This document shows positions 1 through 12,800 of a stretch of 64,000 nucleotides of DNA, in pieces. Each line of letters starts with the position of its first letter. Positions within the stretch are counted from its first letter, which is position 1. A program made the translations under genes and the position numbers. The notes under the pieces are model-generated. The model saw only the letters and a program-made list of their open reading frames with translations. It did no database searches and was not told the origin of the DNA. The stretch is taken from contig OZ024830.1 in assembly GCA_964016985.1 (NCBI GenBank), forward strand, positions 14,837,033-14,901,032, written 5' to 3'. The DNA is from Anodontia alba. Its lineage: Eukaryota; Mollusca; Bivalvia; Lucinida; Lucinidae.

Positions 1-820
1 ACATAAAACAATATTTGTCAGAAAATTCGGACTGTGCGTTAGTAAGTTATTAGGGGTCAAACATTAGAAAATATCAACTTTCAGGGGCCATAACTCGAAA
101 AAGGGGCGATAAGAAATTTTGGGCACTTGGCCCCAGGGAGTCATTGGTCCAGACCTTTCGTCTGGCACCAGTTTCATCCCGATCGGTGAAGGTCACATTA
201 GGCTCAAACTTGCAGTCCAAAGTTGGTAGGGGATGTCTGAAACTTTGACCCCTAATAACTCGTCTGTTTTTCATCCGATTAAGCTGAAATTTGGAACGTT
301 TGTAGAGCCCATCCATACAAACATGTCTGCACAATCCGGGATGCGGTCAATGGAATAGCACGTGCGCTATAGGGCGCCAAATATTCAATAAATAAACCTT
401 TTTACGCCTACAGCAGCCAAAGGAAAGCACTTTCGGTGCTGCAAATTTATGCGCATGCGCAGATCATTAATGTCTACAAAAGTAAAGGGTAGTCAAGGAA
501 CTCGAGGCAAGCCGTCATGCTGAAAATGGGTCCTCAAATTTGCATTGCACCCTATGGGATTTTGGGCGGGAAACCGTAAAAACCCTAATAACTCCAACAG
601 TTCGCAACAGACAGGCGCGCTTTTTATAGGGTTTATAGGTCTTAGAGAGGTATATTTCCGTGCCAAATTGTATGGCGCTGCATGCAGTAGAAGCAAAGAT
701 ATAAGGACTGGAAATGCGTCCCTAGGTCTCGCCTGCTGAACAAAGAGATTAAAAGTCACTAAAGGTGACCTTCACCGATCGAGCTGAAACTAGCACCAAA
801 CATTGTCCTAGTACCATAGT
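1..820. repeat. Representative satellite monomer and its anatomy
   Basis: One 820-bp unit, in the phase set by the window start. Visible parts: a 17-nt inverted pair at 45-61 and 244-260 (exact); a 33-nt inverted pair at 164-196 and 765-797 (28 of 33 matching by hand); a small hairpin at 149-165 with stem CCAGAC/GTCTGG; a GCACGTGC palindrome at 358-365; AATAAA-type A-rich sequence near 385-396; a hairpin around 427-440 (AGCAC/GTGCT); the perfect 12-bp palindrome TGCGCATGCGCA at 450-461; and GTACCATAGTAC across the monomer boundary near 811-822. The phrase 'CATAACTC/TAATAACTC' recurs near 85, 249 and 581. These modules resemble the cores of dispersed elements at 56-58 kb, so the monomer may be a composite of older core repeats (inference). 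Confidence 0.85.
450..461. promoter_or_regulatory. NRF1-like palindrome in each satellite monomer
   Basis: TGCGCATGCGCA is a perfect 12-bp palindrome matching the known consensus bound by NRF1-family factors. It lies about 90 bp from a CACGTG E-box (359-364). The same pair repeats every 820 bp, apart from the copy at 3731-3741, where one CpG is lost. Only the motif match is seen; binding or promoter activity is not shown, and the match may be incidental. Confidence 0.3.
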
Positions 821-3800
821 ACATAAAACAATATTTGTCAGAAAATTCGGACTGTGCGTTAGTAAGTTATTAGGGGTCAAACATTAGAAAATATCAACTT
901 TCAGGGGCCATAACTCGAAAAAGGGGCGATAAGAAATTTTGGGCACTTGGCCCCAGGGAGTCATTGGTCCAGACCTTTCGTCTGGCACCAGTTTCATCCC
1001 GATCGGTGAAGGTCACATTAGGCTCAAACTTGCAGTCCAAAGTTGGTAGGGGATGTCTGAAACTTTGACCCCTAATAACTCGTCTGTTTTTCATCCGATT
1101 AAGCTGAAATTTGGAACGTTTGTAGAGCCCATCCATACAAACATGTCTGCACAATCCGGGATGCGGTCAATGGAATAGCACGTGCGCTATAGGGCGCCAA
1201 ATATTCAATAAATAAACCTTTTTACGCCTACAGCAGCCAAAGGAAAGCACTTTCGGTGCTGCAAATTTATGCGCATGCGCAGATCATTAATGTCTACAAA
1301 AGTAAAGGGTAGTCAAGGAACTCGAGGCAAGCCGTCATGCTGAAAATGGGTCCTCAAATTTGCATTGCACCCTATGGGATTTTGGGCGGGAAACCGTAAA
1401 AACCCTAATAACTCCAACAGTTCGCAACAGACAGGCGCGCTTTTTATAGGGTTTATAGGTCTTAGAGAGGTATATTTCCGTGCCAAATTGTATGGCGCTG
1501 CATGCAGTAGAAGCAAAGATATAAGGACTGGAAATGCGTCCCTAGGTCTCGCCTGCTGAACAAAGAGATTAAAAGTCACTAAAGGTGACCTTCACCGATC
1601 GAGCTGAAACTAGCACCAAACATTGTCCTAGTACCATAGTACATAAAACAATATTTGTCAGAAAATTCGGACTGTGCGTTAGTAAGTTATTAGGGGTCAA
1701 ACATTAGAAAATATCAACTTTCAGGGGCCATAACTCGAAAAAGGGGCGATAAGAAATTTTGGGCACTTGGCCCCAGGGAGTCATTGGTCCAGACCTTTCG
1801 TCTGGCACCAGTTTCATCCCGATCGGTGAAGGTCACATTAGGCTCAAACTTGCAGTCCAAAGTTGGTAGGGGATGTCTGAAACTTTGACCCCTAATAACT
1901 CGTCTGTTTTTCATCCGATTAAGCTGAAATTTGGAACGTTTGTAGAGCCCATCCATACAAACATGTCTGCACAATCCGGGATGCGGTCAATGGAATAGCA
2001 CGTGCGCTATAGGGCGCCAAATATTCAATAAATAAACCTTTTTACGCCTACAGCAGCCAAAGGAAAGCACTTTCGGTGCTGCAAATTTATGCGCATGCGC
2101 AGATCATTAATGTCTACAAAAGTAAAGGGTAGTCAAGGAACTCGAGGCAAGCCGTCATGCTGAAAATGGGTCCTCAAATTTGCATTGCACCCTATGGGAT
2201 TTTGGGCGGGAAACCGTAAAAACCCTAATAACTCCAACAGTTCGCAACAGACAGGCGCGCTTTTTATAGGGTTTATAGGTCTTAGAGAGGTATATTTCCG
2301 TGCCAAATTGTATGGCGCTGCATGCAGTAGAAGCAAAGATATAAGGACTGGAAATGCGTCCCTAGGTCTCGCCTGCTGAACAAAGAGATTAAAAGTCACT
2401 AAAGGTGACCTTCACCGATCGAGCTGAAACTAGCACCAAACATTGTCCTAGTACCATAGTACATAAAACAATATTTGTCAGAAAATTCGGACTGTGCGTT
2501 AGTAAGTTATTAGGGGTCAAACATTAGAAAATATCAACTTTCAGGGGCCATAACTCGAAAAAGGGGCGATAAGAAATTTTGGGCACTTGGCCCCAGGGAG
2601 TCATTGGTCCAGACCTTTCGTCTGGCACCAGTTTCATCCCGATCGGTGAAGGTCACATTAGGCTCAAACTTGCAGTCCAAAGTTGGTAGGGGATGTCTGA
2701 AACTTTGACCCCTAATAACTCGTCTGTTTTTCATCCGATTAAGCTGAAATTTGGAACGTTTGTAGAGCCCATCCATACAAACATGTCTGCACAATCCGGG
2801 ATGCGGTCAATGGAATAGCACGTGCGCTATAGGGCGCCAAATATTCAATAAATAAACCTTTTTACGCCTACAGCAGCCAAAGGAAAGCACTTTCGGTGCT
2901 GCAAATTTATGCGCATGCGCAGATCATTAATGTCTACAAAAGTAAAGGGTAGTCAAGGAACTCGAGGCAAGCCGTCATGCTGAAAATGGGTCCTCAAATT
3001 TGCATTGCACCCTATGGGATTTTGGGCGGGAAACCGTAAAAACCCTAATAACTCCAACAGTTCGCAACAGACAGGCGCGCTTTTTATAGGGTTTATAGGT
3101 CTTAGAGAGGTATATTTCCGTGCCAAATTGTATGGCGCTGCATGCAGTAGAAGCAAAGATATAAGGACTGGAAATGCGTCCCTAGGTCTCGCCTGCTGAA
3201 CAAAGAGATTAAAAGTCACTAAAGGTGACCTTCACCGATCGAGCTGAAACTAGCACCAAACATTGTCCTAGTACCATAGTACATAAAACAATATTTGTCA
3301 GAAAATTCGGACTGTGCGTTAGTAAGTTATTAGGGGTCAAACATTAGAAAATATCAACTTTCAGGGGCCATAACTCGAAAAAGGGGCGATAAGAAATTTT
3401 GGGCACTTGGCCCCAGGGAGTCATTGGTCCAGACCTTTCGTCTGGCACCAGTTTCATCCCGATCGGTGAAGGTCACATTAGGCTCAAACTTGCAGTCCAA
3501 AGTTGGTAGGGGATGTCTGAAACTTTGACCCCTAATAACTCGTCTGTTTTTCATCCGATTAAGCTGAAATTTGGAACGTTTGTAGAGCCCATCCATACAA
3601 ACATGTCTGCACAATCCGGGATGCGGTCAATGGAATAGCACGTGCGCTATAGGGCGCCAAATATTCAATAAATAAACCTTTTTACGCCTACAGCAGCCAA
3701 AGGAAAGCACTTTCGGTGCTGCAAATTTATGTGCATGCGCAGATCATTAATGTCTACAAAAGTAAAGGGTAGTCAAGGAACTCGAGGCAAGCCGTCATGC

Positions 3801-6800
3801 TGAAAATGGGTCCTCAAATTTGCATTGCACCCTATGGGATTTTGGGCGGGAAACCGTAAAAACCCTAATAACTCCAACAGTTCGCAACAGACAGGCGCGC
3901 TTTTTATAGGGTTTATAGGTCTTAGAGAGGTATATTTCCGTGCCAAATTGTATGGCGCTGCATGCAGTAGAAGCAAAGATATAAGGACTGGAAATGCGTC
4001 CCTAGGTCTCGCCTGCTGAACAAAGAGATTAAAAGTCACTAAAGGTGACCTTCACCGATCGAGCTGAAACTAGCACCAAACATTGTCCTAGTACCATAGT
4101 ACATAAAACAATATTTGTCAGAAAATTCGGACTGTGCGTTAGTAAGTTATTAGGGGTCAAACATTAGAAAATATCAACTTTCAGGGGCCATAACTCGAAA
4201 AAGGGGCGATAAGAAATTTTGGGCACTTGGCCCCAGGGAGTCATTGGTCCAGACCTTTCGTCTGGCACCAGTTTCATCCCGATCGGTGAAGGTCACATTA
4301 GGCTCAAACTTGCAGTCCAAAGTTGGTAGGGGATGTCTGAAACTTTGACCCCTAATAACTCGTCTGTTTTTCATCCGATTAAGCTGAAATTTGGAACGTT
4401 TGTAGAGCCCATCCATACAAACATGTCTGCACAATCCGGGATGCGGTCAATGGAATAGCACGTGCGCTATAGGGCGCCAAATATTCAATAAATAAACCTT
4501 TTTACGCCTACAGCAGCCAAAGGAAAGCACTTTCGGTGCTGCAAATTTATGCGCATGCGCAGATCATTAATGTCTACAAAAGTAAAGGGTAGTCAAGGAA
4601 CTCGAGGCAAGCCGTCATGCTGAAAATGGGTCCTCAAATTTGCATTGCACCCTATGGGATTTTGGGCGGGAAACCGTAAAAACCCTAATAACTCCAACAG
4701 TTCGCAACAGACAGGCGCGCTTTTTATAGGGTTTATAGGTCTTAGAGAGGTATATTTCCGTGCCAAATTGTATGGCGCTGCATGCAGTAGAAGCAAAGAT
4801 ATAAGGACTGGAAATGCGTCCCTAGGTCTCGCCTGCTGAACAAAGAGATTAAAAGTCACTAAAGGTGACCTTCACCGATCGAGCTGAAACTAGCACCAAA
4901 CATTGTCCTAGTACCATAGTACATAAAACAATATTTGTCAGAAAATTCGGACTGTGCGTTAGTAAGTTATTAGGGGTCAAACATTAGAAAATATCAACTT
5001 TCAGGGGCCATAACTCGAAAAAGGGGCGATAAGAAATTTTGGGCACTTGGCCCCAGGGAGTCATTGGTCCAGACCTTTCGTCTGGCACCAGTTTCATCCC
5101 GATCGGTGAAGGTCACATTAGGCTCAAACTTGCAGTCCAAAGTTGGTAGGGGATGTCTGAAACTTTGACCCCTAATAACTCGTCTGTTTTTCATCCGATT
5201 AAGCTGAAATTTGGAACGTTTGTAGAGCCCATCCATACAAACATGTCTGCACAATCCGGGATGCGGTCAATGGAATAGCACGTGCGCTATAGGGCGCCAA
5301 ATATTCAATAAATAAACCTTTTTACGCCTACAGCAGCCAAAGGAAAGCACTTTCGGTGCTGCAAATTTATGCGCATGCGCAGATCATTAATGTCTACAAA
5401 AGTAAAGGGTAGTCAAGGAACTCGAGGCAAGCCGTCATGCTGAAAATGGGTCCTCAAATTTGCATTGCACCCTATGGGATTTTGGGCGGGAAACCGTAAA
5501 AACCCTAATAACTCCAACAGTTCGCAACAGACAGGCGCGCTTTTTATAGGGTTTATAGGTCTTAGAGAGGTATATTTCCGTGCCAAATTGTATGGCGCTG
5601 CATGCAGTAGAAGCAAAGATATAAGGACTGGAAATGCGTCCCTAGGTCTCGCCTGCTGAACAAAGAGATTAAAAGTCACTAAAGGTGACCTTCACCGATC
5701 GAGCTGAAACTAGCACCAAACATTGTCCTAGTACCATAGTACATAAAACAATATTTGTCAGAAAATTCGGACTGTGCGTTAGTAAGTTATTAGGGGTCAA
5801 ACATTAGAAAATATCAACTTTCAGGGGCCATAACTCGAAAAAGGGGCGATAAGAAATTTTGGGCACTTGGCCCCAGGGAGTCATTGGTCCAGACCTTTCG
5901 TCTGGCACCAGTTTCATCCCGATCGGTGAAGGTCACATTAGGCTCAAACTTGCAGTCCAAAGTTGGTAGGGGATGTCTGAAACTTTGACCCCTAATAACT
6001 CGTCTGTTTTTCATCCGATTAAGCTGAAATTTGGAACGTTTGTAGAGCCCATCCATACAAACATGTCTGCACAATCCGGGATGCGGTCAATGGAATAGCA
6101 CGTGCGCTATAGGGCGCCAAATATTCAATAAATAAACCTTTTTACGCCTACAGCAGCCAAAGGAAAGCACTTTCGGTGCTGCAAATTTATGCGCATGCGC
6201 AGATCATTAATGTCTACAAAAGTAAAGGGTAGTCAAGGAACTCGAGGCAAGCCGTCATGCTGAAAATGGGTCCTCAAATTTGCATTGCACCCTATGGGAT
6301 TTTGGGCGGGAAACCGTAAAAACCCTAATAACTCCAACAGTTCGCAACAGACAGGCGCGCTTTTTATAGGGTTTATAGGTCTTAGAGAGGTATATTTCCG
6401 TGCCAAATTGTATGGCGCTGCATGCAGTAGAAGCAAAGATATAAGGACTGGAAATGCGTCCCTAGGTCTCGCCTGCTGAACAAAGAGATTAAAAGTCACT
6501 AAAGGTGACCTTCACCGATCGAGCTGAAACTAGCACCAAACATTGTCCTAGTACCATAGTACATAAAACAATATTTGTCAGAAAATTCGGACTGTGCGTT
6601 AGTAAGTTATTAGGGGTCAAACATTAGAAAATATCAACTTTCAGGGGCCATAACTCGAAAAAGGGGCGATAAGAAATTTTGGGCACTTGGCCCCAGGGAG
6701 TCATTGGTCCAGACCTTTCGTCTGGCACCAGTTTCATCCCGATCGGTGAAGGTCACATTAGGCTCAAACTTGCAGTCCAAAGTTGGTAGGGGATGTCTGA

Positions 6801-9800
6801 AACTTTGACCCCTAATAACTCGTCTGTTTTTCATCCGATTAAGCTGAAATTTGGAACGTTTGTAGAGCCCATCCATACAAACATGTCTGCACAATCCGGG
6901 ATGCGGTCAATGGAATAGCACGTGCGCTATAGGGCGCCAAATATTCAATAAATAAACCTTTTTACGCCTACAGCAGCCAAAGGAAAGCACTTTCGGTGCT
7001 GCAAATTTATGCGCATGCGCAGATCATTAATGTCTACAAAAGTAAAGGGTAGTCAAGGAACTCGAGGCAAGCCGTCATGCTGAAAATGGGTCCTCAAATT
7101 TGCATTGCACCCTATGGGATTTTGGGCGGGAAACCGTAAAAACCCTAATAACTCCAACAGTTCGCAACAGACAGGCGCGCTTTTTATAGGGTTTATAGGT
7201 CTTAGAGAGGTATATTTCCGTGCCAAATTGTATGGCGCTGCATGCAGTAGAAGCAAAGATATAAGGACTGGAAATGCGTCCCTAGGTCTCGCCTGCTGAA
7301 CAAAGAGATTAAAAGTCACTAAAGGTGACCTTCACCGATCGAGCTGAAACTAGCACCAAACATTGTCCTAGTACCATAGTACATAAAACAATATTTGTCA
7401 GAAAATTCGGACTGTGCGTTAGTAAGTTATTAGGGGTCAAACATTAGAAAATATCAACTTTCAGGGGCCATAACTCGAAAAAGGGGCGATAAGAAATTTT
7501 GGGCACTTGGCCCCAGGGAGTCATTGGTCCAGACCTTTCGTCTGGCACCAGTTTCATCCCGATCGGTGAAGGTCACATTAGGCTCAAACTTGCAGTCCAA
7601 AGTTGGTAGGGGATGTCTGAAACTTTGACCCCTAATAACTCGTCTGTTTTTCATCCGATTAAGCTGAAATTTGGAACGTTTGTAGAGCCCATCCATACAA
7701 ACATGTCTGCACAATCCGGGATGCGGTCAATGGAATAGCACGTGCGCTATAGGGCGCCAAATATTCAATAAATAAACCTTTTTACGCCTACAGCAGCCAA
7801 AGGAAAGCACTTTCGGTGCTGCAAATTTATGCGCATGCGCAGATCATTAATGTCTACAAAAGTAAAGGGTAGTCAAGGAACTCGAGGCAAGCCGTCATGC
7901 TGAAAATGGGTCCTCAAATTTGCATTGCACCCTATGGGATTTTGGGCGGGAAACCGTAAAAACCCTAATAACTCCAACAGTTCGCAACAGACAGGCGCGC
8001 TTTTTATAGGGTTTATAGGTCTTAGAGAGGTATATTTCCGTGCCAAATTGTATGGCGCTGCATGCAGTAGAAGCAAAGATATAAGGACTGGAAATGCGTC
8101 CCTAGGTCTCGCCTGCTGAACAAAGAGATTAAAAGTCACTAAAGGTGACCTTCACCGATCGAGCTGAAACTAGCACCAAACATTGTCCTAGTACCATAGT
8201 ACATAAAACAATATTTGTCAGAAAATTCGGACTGTGCGTTAGTAAGTTATTAGGGGTCAAACATTAGAAAATATCAACTTTCAGGGGCCATAACTCGAAA
8301 AAGGGGCGATAAGAAATTTTGGGCACTTGGCCCCAGGGAGTCATTGGTCCAGACCTTTCGTCTGGCACCAGTTTCATCCCGATCGGTGAAGGTCACATTA
8401 GGCTCAAACTTGCAGTCCAAAGTTGGTAGGGGATGTCTGAAACTTTGACCCCTAATAACTCGTCTGTTTTTCATCCGATTAAGCTGAAATTTGGAACGTT
8501 TGTAGAGCCCATCCATACAAACATGTCTGCACAATCCGGGATGCGGTCAATGGAATAGCACGTGCGCTATAGGGCGCCAAATATTCAATAAATAAACCTT
8601 TTTACGCCTACAGCAGCCAAAGGAAAGCACTTTCGGTGCTGCAAATTTATGCGCATGCGCAGATCATTAATGTCTACAAAAGTAAAGGGTAGTCAAGGAA
8701 CTCGAGGCAAGCCGTCATGCTGAAAATGGGTCCTCAAATTTGCATTGCACCCTATGGGATTTTGGGCGGGAAACCGTAAAAACCCTAATAACTCCAACAG
8801 TTCGCAACAGACAGGCGCGCTTTTTATAGGGTTTATAGGTCTTAGAGAGGTATATTTCCGTGCCAAATTGTATGGCGCTGCATGCAGTAGAAGCAAAGAT
8901 ATAAGGACTGGAAATGCGTCCCTAGGTCTCGCCTGCTGAACAAAGAGATTAAAAGTCACTAAAGGTGACCTTCACCGATCGAGCTGAAACTAGCACCAAA
9001 CATTGTCCTAGTACCATAGTACATAAAACAATATTTGTCAGAAAATTCGGACTGTGCGTTAGTAAGTTATTAGGGGTCAAACATTAGAAAATATCAACTT
9101 TCAGGGGCCATAACTCGAAAAAGGGGCGATAAGAAATTTTGGGCACTTGGCCCCAGGGAGTCATTGGTCCAGACCTTTCGTCTGGCACCAGTTTCATCCC
9201 GATCGGTGAAGGTCACATTAGGCTCAAACTTGCAGTCCAAAGTTGGTAGGGGATGTCTGAAACTTTGACCCCTAATAACTCGTCTGTTTTTCATCCGATT
9301 AAGCTGAAATTTGGAACGTTTGTAGAGCCCATCCATACAAACATGTCTGCACAATCCGGGATGCGGTCAATGGAATAGCACGTGCGCTATAGGGCGCCAA
9401 ATATTCAATAAATAAACCTTTTTACGCCTACAGCAGCCAAAGGAAAGCACTTTCGGTGCTGCAAATTTATGCGCATGCGCAGATCATTAATGTCTACAAA
9501 AGTAAAGGGTAGTCAAGGAACTCGAGGCAAGCCGTCATGCTGAAAATGGGTCCTCAAATTTGCATTGCACCCTATGGGATTTTGGGCGGGAAACCGTAAA
9601 AACCCTAATAACTCCAACAGTTCGCAACAGACAGGCGCGCTTTTTATAGGGTTTATAGGTCTTAGAGAGGTATATTTCCGTGCCAAATTGTATGGCGCTG
9701 CATGCAGTAGAAGCAAAGATATAAGGACTGGAAATGCGTCCCTAGGTCTCGCCTGCTGAACAAAGAGATTAAAAGTCACTAAAGGTGACCTTCACCGATC

Positions 9801-12800
9801 GAGCTGAAACTAGCACCAAACATTGTCCTAGTACCATAGTACATAAAACAATATTTGTCAGAAAATTCGGACTGTGCGTTAGTAAGTTATTAGGGGTCAA
9901 ACATTAGAAAATATCAACTTTCAGGGGCCATAACTCGAAAAAGGGGCGATAAGAAATTTTGGGCACTTGGCCCCAGGGAGTCATTGGTCCAGACCTTTCG
10001 TCTGGCACCAGTTTCATCCCGATCGGTGAAGGTCACATTAGGCTCAAACTTGCAGTCCAAAGTTGGTAGGGGATGTCTGAAACTTTGACCCCTAATAACT
10101 CGTCTGTTTTTCATCCGATTAAGCTGAAATTTGGAACGTTTGTAGAGCCCATCCATACAAACATGTCTGCACAATCCGGGATGCGGTCAATGGAATAGCA
10201 CGTGCGCTATAGGGCGCCAAATATTCAATAAATAAACCTTTTTACGCCTACAGCAGCCAAAGGAAAGCACTTTCGGTGCTGCAAATTTATGCGCATGCGC
10301 AGATCATTAATGTCTACAAAAGTAAAGGGTAGTCAAGGAACTCGAGGCAAGCCGTCATGCTGAAAATGGGTCCTCAAATTTGCATTGCACCCTATGGGAT
10401 TTTGGGCGGGAAACCGTAAAAACCCTAATAACTCCAACAGTTCGCAACAGACAGGCGCGCTTTTTATAGGGTTTATAGGTCTTAGAGAGGTATATTTCCG
10501 TGCCAAATTGTATGGCGCTGCATGCAGTAGAAGCAAAGATATAAGGACTGGAAATGCGTCCCTAGGTCTCGCCTGCTGAACAAAGAGATTAAAAGTCACT
10601 AAAGGTGACCTTCACCGATCGAGCTGAAACTAGCACCAAACATTGTCCTAGTACCATAGTACATAAAACAATATTTGTCAGAAAATTCGGACTGTGCGTT
10701 AGTAAGTTATTAGGGGTCAAACATTAGAAAATATCAACTTTCAGGGGCCATAACTCGAAAAAGGGGCGATAAGAAATTTTGGGCACTTGGCCCCAGGGAG
10801 TCATTGGTCCAGACCTTTCGTCTGGCACCAGTTTCATCCCGATCGGTGAAGGTCACATTAGGCTCAAACTTGCAGTCCAAAGTTGGTAGGGGATGTCTGA
10901 AACTTTGACCCCTAATAACTCGTCTGTTTTTCATCCGATTAAGCTGAAATTTGGAACGTTTGTAGAGCCCATCCATACAAACATGTCTGCACAATCCGGG
11001 ATGCGGTCAATGGAATAGCACGTGCGCTATAGGGCGCCAAATATTCAATAAATAAACCTTTTTACGCCTACAGCAGCCAAAGGAAAGCACTTTCGGTGCT
11101 GCAAATTTATGCGCATGCGCAGATCATTAATGTCTACAAAAGTAAAGGGTAGTCAAGGAACTCGAGGCAAGCCGTCATGCTGAAAATGGGTCCTCAAATT
11201 TGCATTGCACCCTATGGGATTTTGGGCGGGAAACCGTAAAAACCCTAATAACTCCAACAGTTCGCAACAGACAGGCGCGCTTTTTATAGGGTTTATAGGT
11301 CTTAGAGAGGTATATTTCCGTGCCAAATTGTATGGCGCTGCATGCAGTAGAAGCAAAGATATAAGGACTGGAAATGCGTCCCTAGGTCTCGCCTGCTGAA
11401 CAAAGAGATTAAAAGTCACTAAAGGTGACCTTCACCGATCGAGCTGAAACTAGCACCAAACATTGTCCTAGTACCATAGTACATAAAACAATATTTGTCA
11501 GAAAATTCGGACTGTGCGTTAGTAAGTTATTAGGGGTCAAACATTAGAAAATATCAACTTTCAGGGGCCATAACTCGAAAAAGGGGCGATAAGAAATTTT
11601 GGGCACTTGGCCCCAGGGAGTCATTGGTCCAGACCTTTCGTCTGGCACCAGTTTCATCCCGATCGGTGAAGGTCACATTAGGCTCAAACTTGCAGTCCAA
11701 AGTTGGTAGGGGATGTCTGAAACTTTGACCCCTAATAACTCGTCTGTTTTTCATCCGATTAAGCTGAAATTTGGAACGTTTGTAGAGCCCATCCATACAA
11801 ACATGTCTGCACAATCCGGGATGCGGTCAATGGAATAGCACGTGCGCTATAGGGCGCCAAATATTCAATAAATAAACCTTTTTACGCCTACAGCAGCCAA
11901 AGGAAAGCACTTTCGGTGCTGCAAATTTATGCGCATGCGCAGATCATTAATGTCTACAAAAGTAAAGGGTAGTCAAGGAACTCGAGGCAAGCCGTCATGC
12001 TGAAAATGGGTCCTCAAATTTGCATTGCACCCTATGGGATTTTGGGCGGGAAACCGTAAAAACCCTAATAACTCCAACAGTTCGCAACAGACAGGCGCGC
12101 TTTTTATAGGGTTTATAGGTCTTAGAGAGGTATATTTCCGTGCCAAATTGTATGGCGCTGCATGCAGTAGAAGCAAAGATATAAGGACTGGAAATGCGTC
12201 CCTAGGTCTCGCCTGCTGAACAAAGAGATTAAAAGTCACTAAAGGTGACCTTCACCGATCGAGCTGAAACTAGCACCAAACATTGTCCTAGTACCATAGT
12301 ACATAAAACAATATTTGTCAGAAAATTCGGACTGTGCGTTAGTAAGTTATTAGGGGTCAAACATTAGAAAATATCAACTTTCAGGGGCCATAACTCGAAA
12401 AAGGGGCGATAAGAAATTTTGGGCACTTGGCCCCAGGGAGTCATTGGTCCAGACCTTTCGTCTGGCACCAGTTTCATCCCGATCGGTGAAGGTCACATTA
12501 GGCTCAAACTTGCAGTCCAAAGTTGGTAGGGGATGTCTGAAACTTTGACCCCTAATAACTCGTCTGTTTTTCATCCGATTAAGCTGAAATTTGGAACGTT
12601 TGTAGAGCCCATCCATACAAACATGTCTGCACAATCCGGGATGCGGTCAATGGAATAGCACGTGCGCTATAGGGCGCCAAATATTCAATAAATAAACCTT
12701 TTTACGCCTACAGCAGCCAAAGGAAAGCACTTTCGGTGCTGCAAATTTATGCGCATGCGCAGATCATTAATGTCTACAAAAGTAAAGGGTAGTCAAGGAA

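Noticed and set aside
74..334. 86-codon minus-strand frame present in every satellite copy, plus 88- and 64-codon frames
   Set aside because: They recur only because monomers are identical; the 64-codon frame starts at TTG, and none shows domain features. One extra G near 19265 alters the C-terminus of one 86-codon copy without any sign of constraint.
1..820. CENP-B box in the satellite
   Set aside because: I looked for the TTCG...A..CGGG pattern on both strands and did not find it. Centromere function can be neither claimed nor excluded.
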